Part shown: piece by piece, positions 35,091-42,559 of the stretch | Layout: each line of letters starts with the position of its first letter | Numbering within the stretch: the first letter of the stretch is position 1 | Origin: Mycobacterium sp. 3519A | Lineage (GTDB): Bacteria; Actinomycetota; Actinomycetes; Mycobacteriales; Mycobacteriaceae | Direction of reading: 5' to 3' | NCBI RefSeq assembly: GCF_900240945.1 | Contig: NZ_OESG01000012.1 | Location: 1,054,001-1,118,000 of the forward strand | DNA length: 64,000 nt | Notes under the pieces: generated by a model | What the model was told of the DNA's origin: nothing | The model's database searches: none | The model's input: only the letters and a program-made list of their open reading frames with translations | Made by a program: the position numbers and the translations under genes

Positions 35091-35102
35091 CGTCCTTCTT
35101 GC

Positions 35103-35164
35103 GCCGAACGTGGGTTACCGTCACGCTCCGGCGGCCTCAAGCGTGCGGGTAACCCACGTTCGGC
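35103..35164. repeat. 62-nt palindromic repeat, copy 2 (right edge of accessory cassette)
   Basis: It has the same 17-bp outer arms and CACGC/GCGTG inner stem as 28571-28632. The internal dinucleotide pairs (CG..AC) match copy 1 only when this copy is read in reverse complement, so the copies are inverted relative to each other. It lies between convergent genes (FAD oxidoreductase and VWA protein) and could terminate both. On the plus strand both copies are preceded by CTTCTTG. Confidence 0.85.
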
Positions 35165-35169
35165 GGGGC

Positions 35170-36612
35170 TCAGACCGGCAGTAGCGCGTCGATCACCGAG
35201 GCCAACTGCTTGGCCGACCGGCATTCGTGCATGGTGATGACGTCCTGATACCGCGGCACCGCCGAATCGCCGCTGCCCCACAGATGTCTGGGCTCGGGGT
35301 TGAGCCAGTGCGCGTGCCTGCTGGCGTTGACCATGTGGGCCAGCAGATCGGTCTCCGGGTTGCGGTAGTTGTTGCGGCCGTCGCCGAGCACCAACAACGA
35401 ACTGCGCGGCGACAGCACGTTCGGCCACTTCTCCATGAACGATACGAACGCGTGGCCGTAGTCGGAGTGCCCGTCGCGGGTGTACACCCCCGCCTCGCGG
35501 GTGATGCGCTGCACCGCAACCGCCAGATCGGCGTCCGGGCCGAACAACTCGGTGACCTCGTCGGTGGTGTCGATGAACGCGAACACCCGCACCCGCGAGA
35601 ACTGCTGGCGAAGCGCGTGCACCAGCATCAGCGTGAAATGGCTGAAGCCGGCCACCGATCCCGACACATCGCACAACACCACCAGTTCGGGGCGGGCGGG
35701 GTGCGGCTTCTTGAGCACGACGTCGATGGGCACACCGCCCGTCGACATCGACTTGCGCAGCGTCTTGCGCATGTCGATCTCCCCCGCGCGGGCCCGACGC
35801 CGCCGCGCGGCCAGCCGGGTCGCCAGGGTGCGCGCCAGCGGCTGCACCACCCGACGCATGTTGCGCAGCTGTTCGCCTGAGGCACGCAGGAATTCGACGT
35901 TCTCGGCCAGCTGCGGCACGCCGTACATCTGCACATGGTCGCGGCCCAACTGCTCGGCGGTGCGGCGCTTGGTCTCCGCCTCGACCATCTTGCGCAACTG
36001 CGCAATACGTTGCGCGGCAAGCGCTTTGGCGATCTGCTCCTGCGACGGCGTGGGCTCGTCGCCGTAGGGCGCCAGTAGACCCGCGAGCAGCCTGCCCTCG
36101 AGGTCGTCCAGGCTCATCGCCTTGAGCGCCTGATACGACGAGTACGACGGGCCCCGGCTGGACTGGTAGCGTCCGTAGGCCTCGACGATCTGCGCGATCA
36201 TCGCCGCCAACCGCTCGTCCATGTTGGCCAGATCGGCGTTCTCGCTGAGCATGTCGACCAGCGCGGCGCGCAGCGCCTCGATGTCCTCCGGCGGCAGGCC
36301 CTGGCCGTCGTCGGTGTCCTCGTCGTCCTCGAGCACCGTCTTGGCGCCCAACGCCGCAGGGAAGAACAGGTCGAACAGCGCGTCGTAGGTGTCACGGTGG
36401 TCGGAGCGCCGCAGCACCGCGCACGCGAAGCCCTCGCGCAACGCCTCCCGGTCACCGAGGCCCAACACGGACAGCACCCGTCCCGCGTCGACGGTCTCCG
36501 ACGGCCCGACCGAAATGCCTTGTTTGCGTAGCGCTTCCACGAACTCGACCAGGTGACCGGGAATTCCGTGGGGCGCCAGCGGCTGGGGCGGGCGGACGCG
36601 GCGGGCGGCCAT
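35170..36612 (-). CDS. VWA-domain (CoxE-like) protein
   Basis: 480 aa from ATG 36612, which overlaps the MoxR stop (TGATG). The C-terminal von Willebrand A domain has the metal site CDVSGSVAG (DxSxS) near residue 320 and VLGDGRNNYRNPE. The N-terminal half is helical and charged, with an acidic stretch (VLEDDEDTDDGQG). It is adjacent to a MoxR ATPase; such pairs act as metal-insertion or protein-remodelling chaperones. Counterpart of Rv2425c. Client unknown. Confidence 0.9.
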   Translation of the reverse strand: MAARRVRPPQPLAPHGIPGHLVEFVEALRKQGISVGPSETVDAGRVLSVLGLGDREALREGFACAVLRRSDHRDTYDALFDLFFPAALGAKTVLEDDEDTDDGQGLPPEDIEALRAALVDMLSENADLANMDERLAAMIAQIVEAYGRYQSSRGPSYSSYQALKAMSLDDLEGRLLAGLLAPYGDEPTPSQEQIAKALAAQRIAQLRKMVEAETKRRTAEQLGRDHVQMYGVPQLAENVEFLRASGEQLRNMRRVVQPLARTLATRLAARRRRARAGEIDMRKTLRKSMSTGGVPIDVVLKKPHPARPELVVLCDVSGSVAGFSHFTLMLVHALRQQFSRVRVFAFIDTTDEVTELFGPDADLAVAVQRITREAGVYTRDGHSDYGHAFVSFMEKWPNVLSPRSSLLVLGDGRNNYRNPETDLLAHMVNASRHAHWLNPEPRHLWGSGDSAVPRYQDVITMHECRSAKQLASVIDALLPV

Positions 36613-37511
36613 CAGTTCAGCCTCAGCTCCCCGGCCGCCTTCACCTGGTCGGACTGGTGCTTGAGCACCACGCCCAGCGTCGCCGCGATCACCTCGTCGT
36701 CGATGGTGTCCATGCCAAGGGCCAGCACCGTGCGGCCCCAGTCGATGGTTTCGGCCACCGACGGCAACTTCTTGAGTTGCATGCCGCGCAGTACGCCGAT
36801 GATCTTGACGAGTTCGGCGGCCAGATGCTCCGGCAACTCGGGCACCCGCGACAGCAGGATGCGGCGCTCGAGGTCGGGATCGGGGAAATCGATGTGCAGG
36901 AACAGGCATCGGCGCTTGAGCGCTTCGGACAGTTCCCGGGTGGCGTTGGAGGTCAGCACCACCAGAGGTGCGCGCTCGGCGGTGATGGTGCCGAGTTCCG
37001 GCACGGTGACCGCGAAATCGGAGAGCACCTCCAACAGCAGGCCCTCGATCTCGATGTCGGCCTTGTCGGTCTCGTCGATCAGCAGCACGGTGGGCTCGGT
37101 GCGCCGGATGGCGGTGAGCAGCGGGCGTGACAGCAGGAATTCCTCGCTGAAGACGTCCATCTTGGTCTGGTCCCAGTCACCGCCGGCCGAGCCGGCAGTC
37201 GAACTCTGCCCTGCCTGGATGCGCAGGATCTGCTTGGCGTGGTTCCACTCGTAGAGTGCACGCGCCTCGTCGACACCCTCGTAGCACTGCAGTCGGACCA
37301 GCCCGGATCCGGTGGCCTGTGCGACGGCGCGCGCCAACTCGGTCTTACCGACACCCGCGGGCCCTTCCACCAGCAGCGGCTTGCCCAGCCGGTCAGCGAG
37401 GAAAACCGCTGTGGCGGTGGCGGTGTCGGGCAGATAGCCGGTTTCGGCCAGCCGCCGCGCGACATCGTCGATGTCGGCGAACAGCGGCGCCGGGCGCGCA
37501 GGGACGCTCAC
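36612..37511 (-). CDS. MoxR-family AAA+ ATPase
   Basis: 299 aa from GTG 37511 with ribosome-binding site AAGGAG. Walker A GPAGVGKT (50-57), Walker B VLLIDETDKAD, sensor VLTSNATRELSEALKRRC and arginine-finger region follow in order. Positional counterpart of Rv2426c. It works with the downstream VWA protein (CoxD/CoxE-like pair). It is 9 nt after proA and probably co-transcribed. Confidence 0.93.
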   Translation of the reverse strand: MSVPARPAPLFADIDDVARRLAETGYLPDTATATAVFLADRLGKPLLVEGPAGVGKTELARAVAQATGSGLVRLQCYEGVDEARALYEWNHAKQILRIQAGQSSTAGSAGGDWDQTKMDVFSEEFLLSRPLLTAIRRTEPTVLLIDETDKADIEIEGLLLEVLSDFAVTVPELGTITAERAPLVVLTSNATRELSEALKRRCLFLHIDFPDPDLERRILLSRVPELPEHLAAELVKIIGVLRGMQLKKLPSVAETIDWGRTVLALGMDTIDDEVIAATLGVVLKHQSDQVKAAGELRLN

Positions 37512-37520
37512 ATGTGCTCC

Positions 37521-38768
37521 TTAAGCCGGGCGGGTGTGGCCGTCTCCCCACACAATCCACTTGGTTGACGTCAATTCGGGCAGACCCATCGGTCCGCGGG
37601 CATGCAGTTTCTGGGTCGAGATGCCGATCTCGGCGCCGAACCCGAACTGCTCACCGTCGGTGAACGCCGTCGACGCGTTCACCATCACGGCGGCGGCGTC
37701 GACCCGCTCGCTGAACCGTTGCGCCGCAGCAAGATTGGTCGCGACGATGGCTTCCGTGTGGCCGGTGCCGTATTCGTTGATGTGGTCGATCGCGGCGTCG
37801 ACACCGTCGACCACCGCCAGCGCGATGTCCATCGACAGGAACTCGGCGCGCAGTTCCTCCTCCGACGGATCGGTGTGCACGGTGACACCGGCGTCCTGCA
37901 GCGCCTTGGTCAGCCGCGGCACCGCGTGGTCGGCGATGGCCTTGTCGATCAGTAGCGACTCGGCGGCGTTGCAGACGCTCACCCGACGGGTCTTGGCGTT
38001 CAGCAGAATACGCTCGGCCACGTCGAGGTCTGCCGATTCGTGAACGTACACATGGCAATTGCCGACGCCGGTCTCGATGGTCGGCACCATCGCGTCGCGC
38101 ACCACCGCGTCGATCAGGCCGGCGCCCCCGCGCGGGATCACCACGTCGACCAGGCCCCGCGCCTGGATCAGATGCGTCACGCTGGCGCGGTCTTCACTCG
38201 GCAGCAACTGCACCACATCGGGATTGCGGTTCTCCAACTCCAGCCCATCGCGAAGCGCCTTCACCAGTGCGGCATTCGAGCGGGCCGCCGACGAACTACC
38301 GCGCAGCAGCACCGCGTTACCGGACTTCAGCGTCAACCCGAACGCGTCGACGGTCACGTTCGGCCTGCCCTCGTAGACGATGCCGACCACACCCAGCGGC
38401 ACGCGCTGCTGACGCAACTGCAGACCGTTGGGCAGGGTGCGGCCGCGCAGCACCTCACCGATCGGGTCGGGTAGGCCCGCCACCTGACGCAGGCCCGAGG
38501 CGATGCCGTCGATGCGGTTCGGGTTCAACGCGAGCCGATCGAGCATCGCGTCCGGGGTGCCTGCCGACTTTGCCGTCGCCAGATCTTCGGCATTGGCGTC
38601 CAGGATGGCGCCCGCGTCGCGCAGCAGATTGTCGGCCGCGGCGTGCAGCGCGGAATTCTTCGTCTCGGTACTCAGCGTGGCCAACTCACGGGCGGCGACG
38701 CGGGCCCGACGCGCCGCGGCGTGCACCTGCTCACGCAGGTCGGAGACCGCTGGTGCCTGCACACTCAT
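37521..38768 (-). CDS. proA: Gamma-glutamyl phosphate reductase
   Basis: 415 aa. Aldehyde-dehydrogenase-like fold with [20 protein letters not shown], catalytic Cys in [10 protein letters not shown] and GTGHTEAI. Second step of proline synthesis (glutamyl-5-phosphate to the semialdehyde). proB lies separately at 50224-51324, as in M. tuberculosis. TACGCT (minus strand, 38780-38775) is 6 nt before ATG 38768, so it is probably leaderless. Confidence 0.97.
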   Translation of the reverse strand: MSVQAPAVSDLREQVHAAARRARVAARELATLSTETKNSALHAAADNLLRDAGAILDANAEDLATAKSAGTPDAMLDRLALNPNRIDGIASGLRQVAGLPDPIGEVLRGRTLPNGLQLRQQRVPLGVVGIVYEGRPNVTVDAFGLTLKSGNAVLLRGSSSAARSNAALVKALRDGLELENRNPDVVQLLPSEDRASVTHLIQARGLVDVVIPRGGAGLIDAVVRDAMVPTIETGVGNCHVYVHESADLDVAERILLNAKTRRVSVCNAAESLLIDKAIADHAVPRLTKALQDAGVTVHTDPSEEELRAEFLSMDIALAVVDGVDAAIDHINEYGTGHTEAIVATNLAAAQRFSERVDAAAVMVNASTAFTDGEQFGFGAEIGISTQKLHARGPMGLPELTSTKWIVWGDGHTRPA

Positions 38769-38829
38769 CGACCCAGCGTATCGGACATGCCCGAACCGCT
38801 CGACGGGTGTCAGGTCGACCGGGCTGGGC

Positions 38830-38843
38830 TAGCGTTGAGGCTT
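38830..38843 (+). promoter_or_regulatory. -10 element of rbsK
   Basis: TAGCGT (38830-38835) lies 8 nt before ATG 38844. The proA -10 on the other strand is 50 nt away, so the two divergent genes share a 75-nt promoter region. Confidence 0.5.
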
Positions 38844-39716
38844 ATGGTGACGCGGGTCTGTGTGGTGGGCAGTGTCAACGCCGATCTCACGTTCACCGTG
38901 GATACGTTGCCCCGCCCGGGGCAGACCGTGCTTGCGTCGTCGCTGGCGTCGGCGCCAGGCGGTAAGGGCGGTAACCAGGCGGTCGCGGCGGCCCGAGCGG
39001 GCGCGTCCGTGCAGCTTGTGGCGGCGCTCGGCGCGGACGCCGCGGCCGAGCAGTTGCGCGCCCACCTCCGCGACAACGAGGTGGGCCTGGACGGCGTGGT
39101 CACCGTGCCGGGGCCGAGCGGGTCGGCGGCGATCGTCGTCGACTCGGCGGCCGAGAACATGATCGTGGTGGCGCCCGGCGCCAACGCGCATCTGACGGTG
39201 ACCTCCCCCGACATTCGCGCGGTCATCGCCGACAGCGACGTGGTGCTGCTGCAACTCGAGATCCCGATCGCGACGGCGATTGCGGCCGCAGGCGTCGCGC
39301 GGGCCGCCGACGCGGTGGTGATGCTCAACGCATCGCCGGCGGGTGCCCGGCCCCACCAGCTGCTGGCGCTGTCCGAGCTCGCCGACGTGGTCGTGGTCAA
39401 CGAGGCCGAGGCGCGGGAATGGCATTGGCCGGTACCGCATTTGGTGATCACTCGCGGTGCGCGCGGGGCCAGCTACCTGGGTGACGACGAGCGTTTCGAC
39501 GTGCCGGCGCCTGCCGTCGAGGCCGTCGACACCACCGGAGCAGGCGATGTGTTCGCCGGCGTGCTGGCCGCCGGATGGCTGGACGGCCACGAGGATGCGC
39601 TGCGCCGAGCCTGCGCGGCAGGCGCATTGTCGACGCTGGTGCCGGGCGCGGGTGATTGCGCGCCCTACGCGGAGGCCATCGACGACGCAGTAGCCGACAG
39701 AGAAAGGCAGTTATGA
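38844..39716 (+). CDS. rbsK: PfkB-family sugar kinase, ribokinase-like
   Basis: 290 aa. N-terminal PfkB signature (PGGKGGNQAVAAARAGA) and C-terminal DTTGAGDVFAGVLAAG with the catalytic Asp and anion hole. Position between proA and nadE matches Rv2436 (RbsK). Ribose is the expected substrate, but there is no ribose transporter here and other PfkB substrates are possible. It overlaps the downstream crotonase gene by 4 nt. Confidence 0.88.
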   Translation: MVTRVCVVGSVNADLTFTVDTLPRPGQTVLASSLASAPGGKGGNQAVAAARAGASVQLVAALGADAAAEQLRAHLRDNEVGLDGVVTVPGPSGSAAIVVDSAAENMIVVAPGANAHLTVTSPDIRAVIADSDVVLLQLEIPIATAIAAAGVARAADAVVMLNASPAGARPHQLLALSELADVVVVNEAEAREWHWPVPHLVITRGARGASYLGDDERFDVPAPAVEAVDTTGAGDVFAGVLAAGWLDGHEDALRRACAAGALSTLVPGAGDCAPYAEAIDDAVADRERQL

Positions 39717-40534
39717 CGTCAAGCACGCCGCGTCCACCGGAGGGCGACTGGCTCGGCACGCCGTATCTGCGCTTCACCCGCGAGGGGCCGTTCGGGGTGT
39801 GCACGCTGGACCGCCCGCAGGCCCGCAACGCGATGACGCCCGCGATGTACTTCGGCATCCGGTACGCCGTCCGGCATGTCGACGCCGACCCCGACCTGGC
39901 GGGGCTGCTGATCACCGGTACCGGCGACGTTTTCGCGCCGGGCGGCGACATGGGCGGCGGCGACGGTTCGGACAACTGGCTGACGTTCGGGTCGGCGCTC
40001 GGCATGGACGCCACGCCGTTCGAGACGCTGCGGCAGTCCGTGAAGCCGGTGGTGTCCGCCGTCAACGGACTGTGCCAGGGCGGCGGACTGCAGATCGCGC
40101 TGTGCAGCGACATGGCCGTGGTCAGCGACCGCGCGACGTTCCGCATCCCCGAACTGTTCCGCGGTATCGCCGACACCTACTACAGCCAGATGCTGGCCCG
40201 ACTGATCGGGCCGGTGCGGACCCGCGACCTGATGTTCACCGGTAGGACGCTGACCGCCGCCGAGGCGCAGGAGTGGGGCATGGTCGCGCGGGTGGTGCCG
40301 CACGACTCGCTGCTCGACGAGGCCCGCGACGTGCTCGGCCAGTGCTGCCGGACGGCGCCTGCGGCACGCAGCGTGGTGAAGTCCAGCCTGGACAACTACA
40401 TGGGGTTGTTCGACCGCATCGGCATGCAGGCCAGCTACTCGTCGCCGGAGGCGTTGGAAGGCTTCCGCGCGTTCAAGGAGCGCCGTTCGCCCGACTGGGT
40501 GCACCCGGACCTGCGCACCGACGGCCGCCTCTAG
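39713..40534 (+). CDS. Enoyl-CoA hydratase/isomerase family protein
   Basis: 273 aa; ATGA overlap with rbsK. Crotonase features: APGGDMGGG (oxyanion hole), LCQGGGLQIALCSDMAV, and IPELFRG with the first catalytic Glu. The second position (RTRDLMFTG) has Asp where enoyl-CoA hydratase has Glu, so the exact reaction may differ. Coupling to a sugar kinase is odd and probably not one pathway. A strong hairpin follows the stop immediately. Confidence 0.87.
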   Translation: MTSSTPRPPEGDWLGTPYLRFTREGPFGVCTLDRPQARNAMTPAMYFGIRYAVRHVDADPDLAGLLITGTGDVFAPGGDMGGGDGSDNWLTFGSALGMDATPFETLRQSVKPVVSAVNGLCQGGGLQIALCSDMAVVSDRATFRIPELFRGIADTYYSQMLARLIGPVRTRDLMFTGRTLTAAEAQEWGMVARVVPHDSLLDEARDVLGQCCRTAPAARSVVKSSLDNYMGLFDRIGMQASYSSPEALEGFRAFKERRSPDWVHPDLRTDGRL

Positions 40535-40535
40535 C

Positions 40536-40588
40536 GCGATTTCGGTGTGTCTGGTCGCGCGCGGCGCTACTAATCACACCGAAATCGC
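40536..40588. terminator. 14-bp perfect hairpin after the crotonase gene
   Basis: GCGATTTCGGTGTG (40536-40549) pairs perfectly with CACACCGAAATCGC (40575-40588) around a 25-nt loop, followed by AAAAGGGG and no U-run. It starts 2 nt after the crotonase stop, where a terminator is expected, and separates that gene from the metal-sensor operon. Confidence 0.6.
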
Positions 40589-40595
40589 AAAAGGG

Positions 40596-40621
40596 GATAG
40601 TACAGATTCTGCTGTACTATC
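40596..40621. promoter_or_regulatory. Operator of the CmtR-like repressor
   Basis: GATAGTACAG and CTGTACTATC form a perfect 10-bp inverted repeat with a 6-nt spacer. The right arm contains the -10 TACTAT (40615-40620), 7 nt before GTG 40628. The layout implies autorepression of the sensor-transporter pair. Confidence 0.75.
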
Positions 40622-40627
40622 GCGTCC

Positions 40628-40933
40628 GTGCAGGTTGCCACACGCATCGACGCCCTCGCCCGGTTCGGCTACGCGCTGTCCGACGCGACTCGAACCAAAA
40701 TCCTGCTGACGCTGCGCGACGGCCCTGGCTATCCGTCGGAGTTGGCCACCCAGATCGGGGTGTCGCGGCAGATCCTGTCCAACCACCTGACCTGCCTGCG
40801 TGGCTGTGGGCTGGTGGTGGCCCAGCCGGAGGGCCGCCGCACCCGCTACGAGTTGGCCGATCCGCGGATCGCGCACGCGCTCGACGACCTGGTCGGCCTG
40901 GTGCTCGCCGTCGACCCGAACTGCTGCTCATGA
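40628..40933 (+). CDS. ArsR-family metal sensor, CmtR-like
   Basis: 101 aa from GTG 40628. HTH: LATQIGVSRQILSNHLTCLR. Cys56 and Cys60 (TCLRGCG) and Cys99-Cys100 at the C-terminus match the Cd(II)/Pb(II) ligands of M. tuberculosis CmtR (Cys57, Cys61, Cys102). This makes a soft-metal sensor the likely role. It overlaps the downstream transporter by 4 nt, and its operator is directly upstream. Confidence 0.88.
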   Translation: MQVATRIDALARFGYALSDATRTKILLTLRDGPGYPSELATQIGVSRQILSNHLTCLRGCGLVVAQPEGRRTRYELADPRIAHALDDLVGLVLAVDPNCCS

Positions 40934-41535
40934 CGGTCGACGTGCGGCGCGCGACGCTGCGGCGGCGGATCCGGCTGCTGGTCGCCGCCACCATCGCCTA
41001 CAACGTGCTTGAAGCGGTGATCGCAGTGTCCGAGGGCGCGCGCGTGTCCTCGTCGGCGTTGATCGGCTTCGGCCTGGACTCGGTCGTCGAGGTGTCGTCG
41101 GCGGCGGCGGTCGCCTGGCAGTTCTCGGCAAAGGATCCCGAGACCCGGGAGCAGGCCGCGTTGCGGTTCATCGCATACTCGTTTTTCGCGCTCGCTGCCT
41201 ACGTCGCCGTCGACGCGGTGCTGACGCTGTGCGGTGTCCGCGAGCCTCGGCCGTCGCTGGTCGGCATCGTGCTCGCGGCGGCGAGCCTGGTCGTCATGCC
41301 GGTGCTGTCATTGGCGCAACGCCGCGCCGGCCAGGAGTTCGGATCGGTGTCGGCAGTTGCGGATTCGAAGCAGACGCTGCTGTGCACCTACCTGTCCGCG
41401 ATCCTGCTTGCGGGTCTGCTGTGCAACAGCCTGTTCGGCTGGTCGTGGGCCGATCCTGTCGCTGCACTCGGCATCGCCGCGATCGCGGTGCGCGAAGGCA
41501 TCAACGCGAAACGCGGTGACCCATGCTGCCGTTGA
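40930..41535 (+). CDS. Cation-diffusion-facilitator-type transporter
   Basis: 201 aa, about five to six membrane segments, without the long cytoplasmic C-terminal domain of classical CDFs. The helix-2 metal motif is GFGLDSVVEV (Asp50, Glu54). The helix-5 HxxxD position reads Q148-TLL-C152. The C-terminus ends in CCR. Co-transcription with a CmtR-like sensor suggests Cd/Pb (or Zn) efflux. The Cys in place of Asp fits a softer metal (inference). Confidence 0.82.
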   Translation: MTVDVRRATLRRRIRLLVAATIAYNVLEAVIAVSEGARVSSSALIGFGLDSVVEVSSAAAVAWQFSAKDPETREQAALRFIAYSFFALAAYVAVDAVLTLCGVREPRPSLVGIVLAAASLVVMPVLSLAQRRAGQEFGSVSAVADSKQTLLCTYLSAILLAGLLCNSLFGWSWADPVAALGIAAIAVREGINAKRGDPCCR

Positions 41536-41806
41536 TCTCACTGACACTGTTCCCGGCGTTCGGATTCGGTTGGCGCAGTTGGGAACGGAATGGTTCGCCG
41601 GTGTCGGCTTCGTCGTCGCGGTGATCGGACATGGGCGGTGCGCAATCCGATCTTCACCGCGATGATCGTGTTCGGCTTCGGATTCGCTTTGATTACACCG
41701 AATCCGGTGGCGATCGCCGGGTTCGGGGTGATGGCGGCGACGATCGAGTTGCCGCGACTATCTGGCAAATGTCGGCCGCTTCGTTCCCGGGGTGGGCCGC
41801 GTCTAG
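41523..41806 (+). pseudogene. Decayed isoprenylcysteine-methyltransferase-like (ICMT/NnrU-type) membrane protein gene
   Basis: Pieces of one membrane protein appear in different frames. ATG 41523 gives an N-terminus (LPLISLTLFPAFGFGWRSWE); another frame gives EWFAGVGFVVAVIGH; a third gives WAVRNPIFTAMIVFGFG and IAGFGVMAATIELP; then YLANVGRFVPGVGRV ends at TAG 41804-41806. VRNPIFTAM is the core of the ICMT-like family (usual R-x-P-x-Y/F-T/L). At about 94 codons the remnant is roughly half the usual length, so internal deletions and frameshifts have occurred. No intact product can be made. The TAG doubles as part of the next gene's -10. Confidence 0.75.
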
Positions 41807-41816
41807 ACTGCCGGGC
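41804..41816 (+). promoter_or_regulatory. -10 element of the PEBP gene
   Basis: TAGACT (41804-41809), 7 nt before ATG 41817; leaderless arrangement. Confidence 0.5.
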
Positions 41817-42356
41817 ATGCCGTTGCTAGGAAAGCTGCTCCGCCGGTTGCGCGCGAGTGAGGCCCGCAGTCCGCTGTCCAGTCCGGAGTATTCCGGTGCC
41901 GCCGCGCTCGATGTCACCAGCCCGGCGTTCACCGACGGCGCCGCGATCCCGCAGAAGCACGCGGGAAAAGGCGTCGGCGACAACGTATCCCCCGCGCTGC
42001 ACTGGACCGGCGTGCCCGCTGACGCCAAGCAGTTGGTGCTGATCATGGACGATCTGGATGTGCCGATGCCCAAACCGCTGATGCACACCATCGCGCTGCT
42101 CGAACCGGATCGGGAAGGACTCGGCGAAGGCGAACTGACACCGGGCACCGCCGGGGTGCGGCTGGTCAAGGCGTTCGGGGACACCTATGTCGGCCCGCGT
42201 CCGATTCCCGGTCACGGGCCGCACCACTACCGGTTCTCGGTGCTCGCACTCGACCAGCGGATCGGCGACGACGTCGCCGACCACAACGCATTGCTCTCGG
42301 CGATGGCGGGTCACGTCGTCGCGCGCGGCGCTCTGACGGGCACCTACGAACGCTGA
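41817..42356 (+). CDS. YbhB/YbcL (PEBP-like) family protein
   Basis: 179 aa. PEBP landmarks: VSPALHWTGVPADAKQLVLI (the DPDxP-like loop reads DDLDVPMP), GHGPHHYRFSVLALD (ligand-site GPHRY motif) and the C-terminal MAGHVVARGALTGTYER. Bacterial PEBPs are small soluble proteins with an anion-binding pocket and no clear general function. No signal peptide; cytoplasmic. Confidence 0.9.
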   Translation: MPLLGKLLRRLRASEARSPLSSPEYSGAAALDVTSPAFTDGAAIPQKHAGKGVGDNVSPALHWTGVPADAKQLVLIMDDLDVPMPKPLMHTIALLEPDREGLGEGELTPGTAGVRLVKAFGDTYVGPRPIPGHGPHHYRFSVLALDQRIGDDVADHNALLSAMAGHVVARGALTGTYER

Positions 42357-42369
42357 TCGGATAGCGCGC

Positions 42370-42382
42370 TAGCGTGGGTTAG
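42370..42382 (+). promoter_or_regulatory. -10 element of the 58-aa membrane protein gene
   Basis: TAGCGT (42370-42375), 7 nt before GTG 42383. Confidence 0.45.
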
Positions 42383-42559
42383 GTGGCACGCAAGCAGACG
42401 AACAGCAAGCAGGAAGCAAGCTGGCTCTGGACGCCGTTGATCATCGGCCTGGTCATCGGAGTCGCCGTGGCAGCATCCACCGGGCAGTGGTGGTGGTCGA
42501 CAGTCGGAGTGCTCGCGGGTTCGGCTTTGGGCTGGGTCGGCTACGCCAGATCGCGTTAG
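42383..42559 (+). CDS. Small membrane protein, 58 aa
   Basis: GTG 42383 to TAG 42559. Basic N-terminus (MARKQTNSKQEA), then two hydrophobic helices: WTPLIIGLVIGVAVAA and WWWSTVGVLAGSALGWVG, ending ARSR. This is the pattern of a two-helix inner-membrane protein with positive ends inside. Coding is supported by a well-placed -10 and by the fit between PEBP and nadE, with a 4-nt tail-to-tail overlap with nadE. Function unknown. Confidence 0.65.
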   Translation: MARKQTNSKQEASWLWTPLIIGLVIGVAVAASTGQWWWSTVGVLAGSALGWVGYARSR

